A stretch of 52,992 nt of DNA. Source: an uncultured Pelagibacteraceae bacterium. Its GTDB lineage: Bacteria; Pseudomonadota; Alphaproteobacteria; Pelagibacterales; Pelagibacteraceae. Where the stretch lies: contig CACPOX010000007.1 in assembly GCA_902635665.1 (NCBI GenBank), forward strand, positions 1-52,992, in the 5' to 3' direction. Positions 18,339 through 27,346 of the stretch are shown one piece after another; the first letter of the stretch is position 1; each line of letters starts with the position of its first letter. The notes beneath the pieces were generated by a model. The model searched no databases and was not told the origin of the DNA. It saw only the letters and a program-made list of their open reading frames with translations. Made by a program: the position numbers and the translations under genes.

Positions 18339-18816
18339 GATTAACAAAACAATTACATTAAAGTTAATTTTTTTAATTAGTATTATTGCTTTATCTTCAG
18401 CATTTTTTATTGAATATGTTTTAGGTCATCAACCCTGTAACTTGTGTATATTGGAAAGAATTCCATACCTCTTAGCATTAATAATTATTGTCCTAAATTA
18501 TAAATTTGTTTATCTTGAAAAATATTTCATTTTTTTTCTTATTTTAATTTTTTTAGCTGCTACTATTTTATCTTTATATCATTTAGGTATTGAGCAAGGT
18601 TTTGTTGAAGAATCATTGGTTTGCGATTTAAAAAATAGCTCCAATTTACTATCAAAAGAAGACATATTAAGACAGTTACAAGAAAAGAATGTAAGCTGCA
18701 AAGATGTTACATTTAAAATTTTAGGATTATCGCTTACAAGTTACAACATTATAATATCAATATTAATAGTATATTTTACAACAAGAGCTTATTTAAGTTA
18801 TGACAAAAATAAATAA
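18331..18816 (+). CDS. dsbB: Disulfide bond formation protein DsbB
   Basis: A quinone-reducing inner-membrane oxidase that recycles the periplasmic thiol oxidase DsbA. It is 161 residues with four hydrophobic helices. The first periplasmic pair is C36-x2-C39 in HQPCNLCILERIPY, and the second pair is C98 and C123 in the long second loop. The arrangement matches DsbB. It overlaps the upstream YqaA-like gene by 8 nt and coq7 by 17 nt. The neighbouring coq7 serves the ubiquinone pool that DsbB reduces, a reasonable functional link. No DsbA gene is in the window. Confidence 0.92.
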   Translation: MFEINKTITLKLIFLISIIALSSAFFIEYVLGHQPCNLCILERIPYLLALIIIVLNYKFVYLEKYFIFFLILIFLAATILSLYHLGIEQGFVEESLVCDLKNSSNLLSKEDILRQLQEKNVSCKDVTFKILGLSLTSYNIIISILIVYFTTRAYLSYDKNK

Positions 18817-19333
18817 AAAGAAAATAGAAGAATTTATTAGAGTTGATCATGCTGGGGAGCGTGGTGCTGTTAAAATTTATGAAGGACAGTTGCTTGCTCT
18901 AAACACATTAGTTAAAGATGAAGCTTTAAAAAAAACAATTGAAGAAATGAAAGTTCATGAAAAAGAACATTCTGATTTTTTTGAAGAAGAAATTAAAAAA
19001 AGAAATATAAAACCGACAAAATTTTTACCCTTATGGGATTTATTAGGTGTAGGATTAGGTTTTGGTTCAACTTTACTTGGTAAAAAAGCGGCTATGCTTT
19101 GCACTGCTTCTGTTGAGGAAGTGATAGATGAACATTATTTAAACCAAATAAAACAACTTGATAATAGTGAACCAAAACTTAAAAAAAAAATAATTAAATT
19201 TAGAGAAGATGAATTAAATCATAAAGATATTGCCTATGAAAAAGGCGCTACTAAAGAAGGTCCATACTCTATATTAGATAAAATTATTAAAACTGGATCA
19301 AAAATTGCAATAAATATTTCTGAGAAAATTTAA
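18800..19333 (+). CDS. coq7: Demethoxyubiquinone hydroxylase Coq7
   Basis: A di-iron monooxygenase that adds the C6 hydroxyl in ubiquinone synthesis, at the membrane face. It is 177 residues. The ligand set for a two-iron site is visible: E20 in VDHAGERGAVKIYEGQ, E54 and H57 in HEKEH, E106 in ASVEEVIDEHY, and E138 and H141 in REDELNHKD. The hydrophobic hairpin LLGVGLGFGSTLLGKKAAM would rest on the membrane. Its start lies 17 nt inside dsbB. It ends tail to tail with the HNH gene, overlapping by 4 nt. Confidence 0.94.
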   Translation: MTKINKKKIEEFIRVDHAGERGAVKIYEGQLLALNTLVKDEALKKTIEEMKVHEKEHSDFFEEEIKKRNIKPTKFLPLWDLLGVGLGFGSTLLGKKAAMLCTASVEEVIDEHYLNQIKQLDNSEPKLKKKIIKFREDELNHKDIAYEKGATKEGPYSILDKIIKTGSKIAINISEKI

Positions 19334-19899
19334 GATTCTAGTTCTACATCCCAATATAAGTAATCCATCCAGCTTTTATGTAAAAAATTTGGTGGAAAAT
19401 TTTTACCATTTTTGTGCAGATCCTCTGTTGATGGTCGATAAGGGTACTGATGCAACTTCATCCCTGAATGTTTTAATAGTTTTCCACCCTTTTTAACATT
19501 GCATGCAGAACAAGCTGTTACAACATTATCCCAATTAGTTTCGCCTCCTTTTGATCTAGGCAATAGATGATCAAAAGTTAACTCTTCATTGCTTCCACAA
19601 TATTGACAGGAAAATTTATCTCTTAAAAACACGTTAAATCTAGTAAAACTTGGCTTGCTTTGAGGAACAATATAATCCTTTAATGCGATGACACTTGGTA
19701 ATTTCATATTAAATGATGGACTTCTTATAGTTCTATCGTAATTACTCACAATAATAACTCGGTCAAGAAAAACTGATTTAACAGTATCTTGCCATGACCA
19801 TAAAGACAAAGGGTAGTAACTCAAAGGTCTATAGTCTGCATTGAGTACTAGCGCAGGACACTTTTCTAATGAAACATCTTGTTCAATAAAATTGTTCAT
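19330..19899 (-). CDS. HNH endonuclease family protein
   Basis: A 189-residue protein with a zinc-ribbon HNH domain in the middle: C98-x2-C101, D110-H111 (TFDHLLPRSKGG), NWDN, then C130-x2-C133. The N-terminal half (PALVLNADYRPLSYYPLSLWSWQ) is the conserved opening of a widespread bacterial HNH family. That family is chromosomal and usually not tied to mobile elements. The biological role is unknown, with DNA repair or processing proposed. No toxin, immunity or phage gene is nearby. Confidence 0.88.
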   Translation of the reverse strand: MNNFIEQDVSLEKCPALVLNADYRPLSYYPLSLWSWQDTVKSVFLDRVIIVSNYDRTIRSPSFNMKLPSVIALKDYIVPQSKPSFTRFNVFLRDKFSCQYCGSNEELTFDHLLPRSKGGETNWDNVVTACSACNVKKGGKLLKHSGMKLHQYPYRPSTEDLHKNGKNFPPNFLHKSWMDYLYWDVELES

Positions 19900-19946
19900 T
19901 AACTAATTTTAACTTAGTTAAACAATTTTATCAATAATAAGAGATG

Positions 19947-20597
19947 TTAAATTTTTTTTAAAATAAAATTTAAAGCTGTACTTGATGCTTCAATAGGAAT
20001 ATGATGATCACAATTTTTTATTAATAATGTATCAACTTTAACGTTGTTTCTGATTAAAAAATCTTTTGCTTCTAGTAAATGTGTTGATGGGACAATTTGG
20101 TCAGCTTCTCCATGTATAAGTAATGTTTCAGTATTATTTTTGATTCTGTTTTTTAAATCTTTTTGATTTATTATCTTTCCAGAAAAACCAACTATACATG
20201 AAAACTTTTCTTCAAATGTAAGACCAACATTTAAAGACATCATACATCCCTGACTGAATCCGGATAAACAGATTTGATTATTTGATAACTTGAACTCTTG
20301 TTTTATTTCATTAATAAATTTTTTTAAAACCTCTTCAGCCTTAATTGATTGCTCTAATATGTAATCAGTATCCTCTTTTGTTAAATCAAACCACTGATAA
20401 CCAGAAGGATTTATAGCGCATGACTCATGACCATTCGGACAAACAAAGACTGTATTAGGCATATGTCTTTTCCAGTTTAAAGATAGCATGCTTATATCCT
20501 TTCCATCACCTCCATAACCATGAAGCAAAATAATAGCATTTTTAATTTCAACACCGTCTTCTGGTTTAATAATTATTGAATCTAGGCAAAATGTCAT
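19947..20597 (-). CDS. Alpha/beta hydrolase (carboxylesterase/phospholipase family)
   Basis: A 216-residue serine hydrolase of the family that includes small carboxylesterases and acyl-protein-thioesterase-like enzymes. The opening ILLHGYGGDGKDI forms the oxyanion loop. The nucleophile is S115 in GFSQG, the acid D166 in HGEADQIVP, and the base H198 or H199 in NCDHHIP. No signal peptide is present, so it is cytoplasmic. It is divergent from the HIG1-domain gene. The substrate cannot be inferred. Confidence 0.88.
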   Translation of the reverse strand: MTFCLDSIIIKPEDGVEIKNAIILLHGYGGDGKDISMLSLNWKRHMPNTVFVCPNGHESCAINPSGYQWFDLTKEDTDYILEQSIKAEEVLKKFINEIKQEFKLSNNQICLSGFSQGCMMSLNVGLTFEEKFSCIVGFSGKIINQKDLKNRIKNNTETLLIHGEADQIVPSTHLLEAKDFLIRNNVKVDTLLIKNCDHHIPIEASSTALNFILKKI

Positions 20598-20646
20598 AGT
20601 TGATAAATTATGTTTTTTATTTCAAAAAACAATCTAAAATAAAAAT

Positions 20647-20850
20647 ATGATATCAGGAATATTTGTAAAAGTTTTATCAATAACTCTTTTGATTGCTGTG
20701 GGAATAGTTTTAATTTTAGGCATAGGTACTCTTTTTAAAGGTGGAGAGACTAGTAAAAAATATTCAAACAAATTGATGCAATTAAGAGTTCTTCTCCAAT
20801 TTATTGCTATTCTTGCTTTGGTTGGCTTTGCTTACTTTTTTAAAAATTAG
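20647..20850 (+). CDS. HIG1-domain twin-transmembrane protein
   Basis: A 67-residue protein with two membrane helices. The connecting loop GGETSKKYSNKLMQLRVLLQF (about 32-52) is the HIG1 signature found in alphaproteobacteria and mitochondria. Mitochondrial relatives (Rcf1/HIGD1A) bind cytochrome oxidase and respiratory supercomplexes, so a respiratory-chain role is likely but is family knowledge, not shown here. Its last 4 nt overlap the end of the convergent thioredoxin-like gene. Confidence 0.88.
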   Translation: MISGIFVKVLSITLLIAVGIVLILGIGTLFKGGETSKKYSNKLMQLRVLLQFIAILALVGFAYFFKN

Positions 20851-21356
20851 TTATATTTTTTTATCCAATTAACAAAATTTGTATCTTCAAAATCAATTGA
20901 ACCTATTATTCTAGCAAATTCTTGACCCTCTTTATTTATTAGAATTGTTGTAGGGACACCTCTTAAAGTAAACATTTTTGCTAATGTAGTAGGTGGATCA
21001 AAATAAGGTTCAAAATTTTTAATGTTAACGTCTATAAAAAATTTATTAACTTTCTGTAAAGTTTCTTTACCTATGTTAATTGGAAAAATTTTTATTTTAT
21101 CCAATTCTGGGTTAGCTTGGAGTTTATCTAAAGATGGCATTTCATCTTTACAAGGTTCACACCAGGTCGCCCAAAAATTCAATATCAATAAGTTGCCAGT
21201 ATATTCATTGATATTAATTTTTTGATCATTTTTGTCTAAAAAAATAACATTATCATATGTTTTTGGTATTTTATGGATTACAATATTTTTAATATCAAGT
21301 AGTTCTTCAGCTACAACATTTGTTATCAAAAAAATAAATATTATTAAAAATCTCAT
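20847..21356 (-). CDS. TlpA-like periplasmic thioredoxin
   Basis: A 169-residue thiol:disulfide protein. The hydrophobic N terminus (LIIFIFLITNVVA) reads as a cleaved signal peptide or membrane anchor. The active site is WATWCEPC (C66, C69) after LLILNFW, and the cis-proline loop is RGVPTTILI. This fits the TlpA/ResA group, which keeps cysteines reduced for cytochrome assembly; no cytochrome c maturation gene is adjacent. It is divergent from argH across 24 nt. Confidence 0.9.
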   Translation of the reverse strand: MRFLIIFIFLITNVVAEELLDIKNIVIHKIPKTYDNVIFLDKNDQKININEYTGNLLILNFWATWCEPCKDEMPSLDKLQANPELDKIKIFPINIGKETLQKVNKFFIDVNIKNFEPYFDPPTTLAKMFTLRGVPTTILINKEGQEFARIIGSIDFEDTNFVNWIKKYN

Positions 21357-21380
21357 GTTAAATAGGTATAATTAAATATC

Positions 21381-22773
21381 ATGGCAAAAAATAAAAACAA
21401 CCAAGCAATCTGGAACTCACGGATAAAAAAAAATGCATCAAGTTTGTTTCAAAAAGTCGGTAATTCAATAGATATTGATAAAAGACTCTACAAAGAAGAC
21501 ATTCAGGGATCAATTGCTCATGTTGAAATGCTTTTTAAACAAAAAATAATTTCATTTAAAATAAAAAATAAAATTATTTATGGACTAACAAAAATTGATA
21601 AGGAAATCGCAAAAAATAAATTTGAGTTTAATAAAAAATATGAAGATATTCATATGAATATCGAAAAAAGACTTTTTCAAATTATAGGTGAAGAAGCTGG
21701 CTATGTTCACACCGCAAGATCAAGAAATGATCAAGTAATTACTGATTTTAAAATTTGGATGAAAAATTCGACCAAAGAAATAAATACTAATATTGATAAA
21801 GTTATTAAGAGCACAATCAAGTTAGCCGAAAAAAATGTAGAGACTATCATGCCTGGATTTACACATCTTAAAAATGCTCAGGCTATCTCTTTTGCACATT
21901 ATTTAATGTCTTATGTAGAAATGTTTAATAGAGACAAAAAAGAGATTTTCTAATAATTTAAACAGTTTAAATGAAAATCCCTTAGGTGTTGCAGCTTTAG
22001 CAGGAACATCATTTAATATAGATAGAAATTATACAACCAAAAAACTTGGTTTTAAAATACCTACAAATAATTCTATTGATACAGTTTCAGATAGAGATTT
22101 TGTTTTAGATTTTTTATACGCTTCATCAGTGTGTGCTATGCATATTTCTAGAATTGCTGAAGAGTTAATTATTTGGAATTCTGATGGTTTTAACTTGATC
22201 AATTTATCTGATAAAGTTGTTACTGGATCATCGATAATGCCACAAAAGAAGAATCCTGATCTTTTAGAGTATTTGCGTGGAAAATCAGGAAGCGTTTATG
22301 GAAATTTATTTTCGATGCTTACAATTTTAAAAGGCTTACCATTGTCTTATTTTAAAGATTTACAAGACGACAAGGAAATTGTTTTTAAATCAAACGATAA
22401 TCTTAATAATTGTTTAAAAATTTTTGATGAAGTACTAAAAAATTGCAATCCAAATAAGATTAGAATGTTAGAACTTGCTAATTCTGGATACATTACAGCA
22501 ACTGATTTGGCTGACTATCTTGTAAAAAATCACTCAATGTCTTTTAGAAAAGCATATCAAAAAACTGCTGCTGTAGTTAATTTTGCTGAAAAAAGAAAAA
22601 AGAGGTTAAATGAATTAACTTTAGATGAGTTAAAAAAAATTGAACCTAAACTTAAAGAAGATGTATTAAAAGTATTTAACTTAAAAAATTCAATTAATTC
22701 GAAAAAATCTTATGGTGGAACTTCTTTTGATAATATTAAAAAAATGATAATGAAATATAAAAAAGAAAAATGA
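21381..22773 (+). pseudogene. argH: Argininosuccinate lyase argH, interrupted by a +1 frameshift
   Basis: Last step of arginine synthesis (argininosuccinate to arginine plus fumarate). The first frame covers the N-terminal third, with SIAHVEML, HTARSRNDQV and MPGFTHLKNAQ, and stops at about 21951-21953. The remainder is in another frame: LNENPLGVAALAGTSF, DTVSDRDF, then the family signature GSSIMPQKKNPD. The switch maps to A6 at 21936-21941 (GAC AAAAAA GAG): with five A the frame runs on as RDKKRFSNN and gives about 463 residues, the normal length. Every catalytic motif is intact, so this is either a recent mutation or a sequencing error. It is followed by the LptM-like gene and lysA. Confidence 0.9.
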
Positions 22774-22901
22774 TAAAAAAATTTACCATAATTATATTGT
22801 TATTTTGTGTAGTTATTTCTTGTGGAAAGAAAGGTGATCCTAAATACGTAGATCCAGATAAAAAAGCAGAAATAAAAGAAGTTTTAATTAACTTAACTTA
22901 A
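22770..22901 (+). CDS. lptM: LptM-like small lipoprotein
   Basis: A 43-residue lipoprotein. Lys-Lys at the N terminus, a hydrophobic stretch and the lipobox VISC give C18 as the lipidated residue. The mature start CGKKGDPKYVDP resembles the CGxKGPLxxP opening of YifL/LptM, which helps mature the LPS translocon LptD/E. The position fits: this family commonly lies just before lysA or dapF, and here it sits between argH (ATGA overlap) and lysA (TAATG overlap). Pro replaces the usual Gly-Pro-Leu order (Gly-Asp-Pro), so the identification rests on both motif and context. Confidence 0.78.
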   Translation: MIKKFTIIILLFCVVISCGKKGDPKYVDPDKKAEIKEVLINLT

Positions 22902-24115
22902 TGAAATACATAAATAGAAAATTAACAATTGAAAAAATTAGTCTCCAAAAAATTGCAAATAAATTTGGAACGCCATTTTATTCTTATTCTTATTCTAAAT
23001 TAAAAGAAAATATTAATAATTTTAAAAAAAGCTTTAGATCCTTTTCACCACTTATCTGCTTTGCAGTCAAATCCAACACAAATGTTAATATAATTAGAGA
23101 AATTAAAAAATTTGGATTAGGTGCTGATGTTGTTTCAGTAGGAGAACTGATGATGGCACTAAAAGCAGGAATTAATCCAGGTAAAATAGTATTTTCTGGT
23201 GTTGGTAAAACAACAAGTGAAATCAGCTTTGCTATTGATAAAAGAATTTTGCTTATTAACGCTGAGTCTTTAAGTGAAATAAAAGAAATAAATCGAATAG
23301 CAAAATCAAAAAATAAAAGAATAAAAATTGGTGTAAGACTAAACCCAAATACAGATGCAAAAACATTAAGTCAAATATCAACTGGGAAAAAAGAAAATAA
23401 ATTTGGTGTAAATAAAAATACATTCTATGAAATTATAAATTATTGCAAGAATTCAAAAAATATTGATTTAAAATGTCTAAGCGTTCATATAGGCAGTCAA
23501 ATTTTAGATCATAGACCATATGAAAAAATGCTTAAAACGGTCAGTCAAATTCTCAATAAAACAAATCATAAATTTGAATTTATAGATTTAGGTGGAGGTA
23601 TGGGCATTACTTACACTGATAAAAATAAAAAACTTAATTATAAAAAATACAACACAGCTATTCTTAAATTTTTAAGAAAACATAAAGTTAAAATTATATT
23701 TGAGCCAGGTAGATCAATTATTGGCGATACCGGGACATTAGTGTCAAAAATAATCTATATAAAAGATAGCGGAAGTAAAAAATTTATAATTTTAGATGCC
23801 GCAATGAACGATTTAATAAGACCTGCTTTATATGGTGCTTTTCATAAAACCTTACCTGTTACAAAATCTAACAAAACATCAAAAAAACCATATGAATTTG
23901 TAGGTCCTATTTGTGAAAGTACAGATAAATTTGTTACTTTAAAAAAATTTCAAGTGTTGAATGAAAAAGATTTAATAGCAATATGTGATGTGGGAGCTTA
24001 TGGAATGTCACTTAGCTCAAATTATAATTTAAGACCTAAACCAATAGAATTATTAATAAAAGGATCAAAAATTAAAGTAATAAGAAAAAGACAAAAGCAT
24101 AAAGATATAATTTAG
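22901..24115 (+). CDS. lysA: Diaminopimelate decarboxylase LysA
   Basis: A PLP enzyme of fold type III that makes lysine from meso-diaminopimelate. It is 404 residues. The PLP lysine is K57 in FAVKSNTNV; other signatures are HIGSQI, LGGGMGI, EPGRSIIGDTG and CESTDKF, which provides the cysteine from the second subunit. YGMSLSSNYN near the end completes the active site. It begins one base inside the stop of the LptM-like gene and is followed by plsC after 3 nt. Confidence 0.95.
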   Translation: MKYINRKLTIEKISLQKIANKFGTPFYSYSYSKLKENINNFKKSFRSFSPLICFAVKSNTNVNIIREIKKFGLGADVVSVGELMMALKAGINPGKIVFSGVGKTTSEISFAIDKRILLINAESLSEIKEINRIAKSKNKRIKIGVRLNPNTDAKTLSQISTGKKENKFGVNKNTFYEIINYCKNSKNIDLKCLSVHIGSQILDHRPYEKMLKTVSQILNKTNHKFEFIDLGGGMGITYTDKNKKLNYKKYNTAILKFLRKHKVKIIFEPGRSIIGDTGTLVSKIIYIKDSGSKKFIILDAAMNDLIRPALYGAFHKTLPVTKSNKTSKKPYEFVGPICESTDKFVTLKKFQVLNEKDLIAICDVGAYGMSLSSNYNLRPKPIELLIKGSKIKVIRKRQKHKDII

Positions 24116-24118
24116 CTT

Positions 24119-24829
24119 TTGACAAAAATGATAAGAAACTTTTTATTTTCAATATTGTTTTTTACTGGAATCATCTTTATTTCAATAATTTTTTTACCAT
24201 CATTTTTTTTACCTAAACAGGTTGTTTTGATGGGAGGTAAATTAATGGGTCATTGGGCCAGTTTTTGTTTAAGGTTTGTTCTTTCAGTGAAAATTTCAAT
24301 CAAAGGAAGGGAAAATATTATTAATAATGACAAATTTTTTATAGCGGCATCTCATCAATCAATGTTTGAAACTTTTTATTTACAAACAATCTTTAACTCA
24401 CCTGTATTTATTCTTAAAAAAGAATTATTGTTAATTCCAATTTTTGGTTGGTATTTAAAAAAAATAGGATCAATTTCAATAAAGAGAAACAAAGTTACAA
24501 AAGACAACTTGGGTTTTTTTGATGATATTTCAAAAATGATAGCTACTTCTAATAGACCTTTAATTATTTTTCCCCAAGGAACTAGAGTTCTTCCAGATGA
24601 AAGACCACCTTTTAAAAAAGGTGCTTCGAGAATTTATGAAGAGCTAAATATTAATTGTCAGCCAGTTGCAATTAACTCTGGATATGTATGGCCTAAAAAA
24701 GGTGAAAAGAAATCAAATAAAACGATTACAATCTCTATTCTAAAACCAATTCCTTCTGGGTTAACAAAGGAAAATTTTATTCAAATTCTTGAAAAAAATA
24801 TTTATTCAGAGTTAGACTTAATCAATTAG
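24119..24829 (+). CDS. plsC: 1-acyl-sn-glycerol-3-phosphate acyltransferase
   Basis: Makes phosphatidic acid from lysophosphatidic acid at the inner membrane. The N terminus is a membrane helix. The HX4D motif appears as SHQSMFE (H79, with Glu for Asp, as is common in alphaproteobacteria), and the second block is IIFPQGTRVLPDERPPFKKGA. The length of about 236 residues is normal. The frame can start at TTG 24119 or at ATG 24128; the ATG is at least as likely and neither has a Shine-Dalgarno. The last 4 nt overlap the convergent dnaN. Confidence 0.9.
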   Translation: MTKMIRNFLFSILFFTGIIFISIIFLPSFFLPKQVVLMGGKLMGHWASFCLRFVLSVKISIKGRENIINNDKFFIAASHQSMFETFYLQTIFNSPVFILKKELLLIPIFGWYLKKIGSISIKRNKVTKDNLGFFDDISKMIATSNRPLIIFPQGTRVLPDERPPFKKGASRIYEELNINCQPVAINSGYVWPKKGEKKSNKTITISILKPIPSGLTKENFIQILEKNIYSELDLIN

Positions 24830-25938
24830 CCCTTCATAGGCATAACAACAAAAATACTATCAAAATCACCCGGGTCTTTTATTAATGCTGGTGAACCAGT
24901 ATCATTAAAGAAAATTTCAACTCTTTCTCCATCTAATTGTGAGGCAACATCTAACAAATACCTAGAGTTAAAACTTATCTCTAAATCATGATCAAACTTA
25001 ACAGTTAAAGTTTCTTTACCATCGCCACTATTTGTATTATTTACCGACAGATCTAGAGTATCTTTGGATAAATTAAATTTCACACCATCTTTTTTATCTA
25101 ATGAAACTGACGCTACTCTATCAACAGAATTTAAAAATAATTTTTGATCTATTTCTAACTTTTTTTGATTATTTTTAGGTATAACTTGAATATAGTTAGG
25201 AAATTTTCCATCAATAAGTTTTGAAATTAAAATACTATTATTTAATTCAAATTTAATTTTTGATTTCACGTTTGAAACTTTTACATCACCATCAAAGCTA
25301 TCTAATAAAGAACAAAGCTGAAAAATTGTTTTTTTAGGTAAAATTATTGGATCAAAATCAATTTTTTCCTCTAATCTAATTTTTGAAATGGACATTCTAT
25401 GACTATCAGTTGCAACTGCCGTTAAATAATTTTTATCCTCAACTTCCGTTTGATGAAAATAAATACCGCTTAGATAATGCCTTGTTTCATCATTAGAAAC
25501 TGAAAATTTACACTTATTTAATAATTTCAAAAGTTGTTTTGATTTAATTATAAATTCATTTTGATTAAAATTTTCATCTGTCAGTGGAAACTCTGTTGCA
25601 CTTATACAATTCAAATTAAAAATGGATTTTTCAGACTCTACTTGTAATTTACTAATATCTGTTAGAGAAAGATTTATTTTTTTTCCTGAGTTAAACTTTC
25701 TTATAATATCGTACATTATTGAGGAAGTTGTAGTTGTTTTTCCCTCCTCTAATATTTCTATATTGTTTAACTGGTGTATAAATATTAAATCTAGATCAGT
25801 TGCTGTAATAGTAAGTTTTGAATTACTTGCATCTAACAGAATATTTGAAAGAATTGGTAGTGTGCTTCTTTTCTCAATAACACCTTGGCAATAATTTAAA
25901 GCTTGCTGAAGATCCTGTTGATTAACGTTAAATTTCAT
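24826..25938 (-). CDS. dnaN: DNA polymerase III beta subunit (sliding clamp)
   Basis: The ring-shaped processivity clamp of the replicase. It is 370 residues in the usual three-domain layout, opening with MKFNVNQQDLQQALNYCQGVIEKRSTLPILSNILL and ending FVVMPMKG, close to the canonical MPMR terminus. TAVATDSHRMSISKI is the middle-domain signature. Its start lies 11 nt inside dnaA, so the pair is co-transcribed. It converges on plsC. Confidence 0.97.
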   Translation of the reverse strand: MKFNVNQQDLQQALNYCQGVIEKRSTLPILSNILLDASNSKLTITATDLDLIFIHQLNNIEILEEGKTTTTSSIMYDIIRKFNSGKKINLSLTDISKLQVESEKSIFNLNCISATEFPLTDENFNQNEFIIKSKQLLKLLNKCKFSVSNDETRHYLSGIYFHQTEVEDKNYLTAVATDSHRMSISKIRLEEKIDFDPIILPKKTIFQLCSLLDSFDGDVKVSNVKSKIKFELNNSILISKLIDGKFPNYIQVIPKNNQKKLEIDQKLFLNSVDRVASVSLDKKDGVKFNLSKDTLDLSVNNTNSGDGKETLTVKFDHDLEISFNSRYLLDVASQLDGERVEIFFNDTGSPALIKDPGDFDSIFVVMPMKG

Positions 25939-27346
25939 TTTCTTTATTATTATATAAAATCTGGTTTTTTAATTTATTTATATTATCAACCATCTCAGGA
26001 TCTTTTTCTTTTATCTTTTCAATAGTTTTTACTGAATGAATTATTGTTGTATGGTCTCGGTTAGAAAATTCTCTTCCAATTTCAGGTAATGATTTAGAAG
26101 TCAAAATTTTAGTTAAATAAATTGCTGTTTGTCTAGGTCTTACTAAATATCTTGATCTTCTAGATGATAACATTTCATTTTTGCTGATTTTGAAAAACTT
26201 ACAAACAATTGTCTGAATTAGATCTATTGTAACCTTATTTTCTTCTAAATTTAATAAATCCTTTAAAACTACTTTAGTTTCAGTAAGATTTGGGACTTTA
26301 TTGTAAATTCTTGAAAATGAAACAACTCTGTTTATTGCACCAACTAATTCCCTTACACTTCCGGTTATTTCATTACTTATAAAATCTTGAATTTCTATAG
26401 AAACTTGTAATTGTTCGGAATACAAAGCATTTAATTCTTCAGTTTTTTTTTCAACTATTTTTTTTCTTAGCTCAAGGTCTGGCTTTTGAATATCAACAAC
26501 TAATCCTCCAGAAAACCTTGATTTAATTCTTTCTTGAATCCTTGATAATTTGTTTGGTGCTCGATCAGCTGATACAATTATTTGAGATCCCTTATCAAGT
26601 AATGCATTAAACGTATGAAAGAACTCCTCCTGCATAGCCTCTTTTCCACTTATAAACTGAATATCATCAATTAATAAAATATCTGTATTTCTAAAATATT
26701 CTTTAAACTTAACCATGTCGTTTGATTTAATTGATTTTACAAACTGATACATGAAACGTTCGGCAGAAATGAACATTACTTTATTATTTTTTTTAACCTC
26801 TAAACCTATTGAATTTAATAAGTGAGTTTTTCCCATTCCAACACCACCATAAATATAAAGTGGATTATAATGAGATATATTTTCTGAAACTTTTAAAGAA
26901 GCTTCGTAAGCTAATTTGTTACTTGAACCTGTTATAAAATTATCAAATCTTTTATTTGGATCAATTCGATTGTATTGAAGGTAAGAGTCTTTTATAAATG
27001 AAACATTTTCATTAGTATTGTTCTCATTAATATTATTTTCCTTTAAAGTGATATCTTGGGCTTTTTCAACTATTTTGAACTCAATTCTAATAATGTCTTT
27101 TTTATATACTTTAATTATCTTTAATATTTGGTCTAAATACCTTGATGTAATCCAATCTCTAATAAATCTTGTTGGAACTGATAATAATAAATAATTATTG
27201 AATTCCTCTACAAAAGAAATTTTTTTTAACCAGCTCTCATAAACTTCTAAGCCTAGTTTGTTTTTCATTTCATTCTGCACTTGCTTCCATTCAAAGCCTT
27301 CAGAAGAAAAATTGTTAATATTTTTTGTATTTGTTAATTTATTCAT
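25928..27346 (-). CDS. dnaA: Chromosomal replication initiator DnaA
   Basis: An AAA+ ATPase that opens the origin. It is 472 residues with all four domains: the N-terminal interaction domain, a low-complexity Asn-rich linker (about 100-120), and the AAA+ core with Walker A GGVGMGKT (167-174) and Walker B LLIDDIQFI. The C-terminal DNA-binding domain carries RPRQTAIYLTK and the signature REFSNRDHTTIIHS. It overlaps dnaN by 11 nt. The 313-nt region upstream is repeat-rich and is listed separately. Confidence 0.97.
   Translation of the reverse strand: MNKLTNTKNINNFSSEGFEWKQVQNEMKNKLGLEVYESWLKKISFVEEFNNYLLLSVPTRFIRDWITSRYLDQILKIIKVYKKDIIRIEFKIVEKAQDITLKENNINENNTNENVSFIKDSYLQYNRIDPNKRFDNFITGSSNKLAYEASLKVSENISHYNPLYIYGGVGMGKTHLLNSIGLEVKKNNKVMFISAERFMYQFVKSIKSNDMVKFKEYFRNTDILLIDDIQFISGKEAMQEEFFHTFNALLDKGSQIIVSADRAPNKLSRIQERIKSRFSGGLVVDIQKPDLELRKKIVEKKTEELNALYSEQLQVSIEIQDFISNEITGSVRELVGAINRVVSFSRIYNKVPNLTETKVVLKDLLNLEENKVTIDLIQTIVCKFFKISKNEMLSSRRSRYLVRPRQTAIYLTKILTSKSLPEIGREFSNRDHTTIIHSVKTIEKIKEKDPEMVDNINKLKNQILYNNKENEI

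Noticed and set aside
21930..21955. Programmed ribosomal frameshift in argH
   Set aside because: No argH is known to use one, there is no stimulatory structure I can see, and the motif is a plain A run; error, mutation or transcriptional slippage is simpler.
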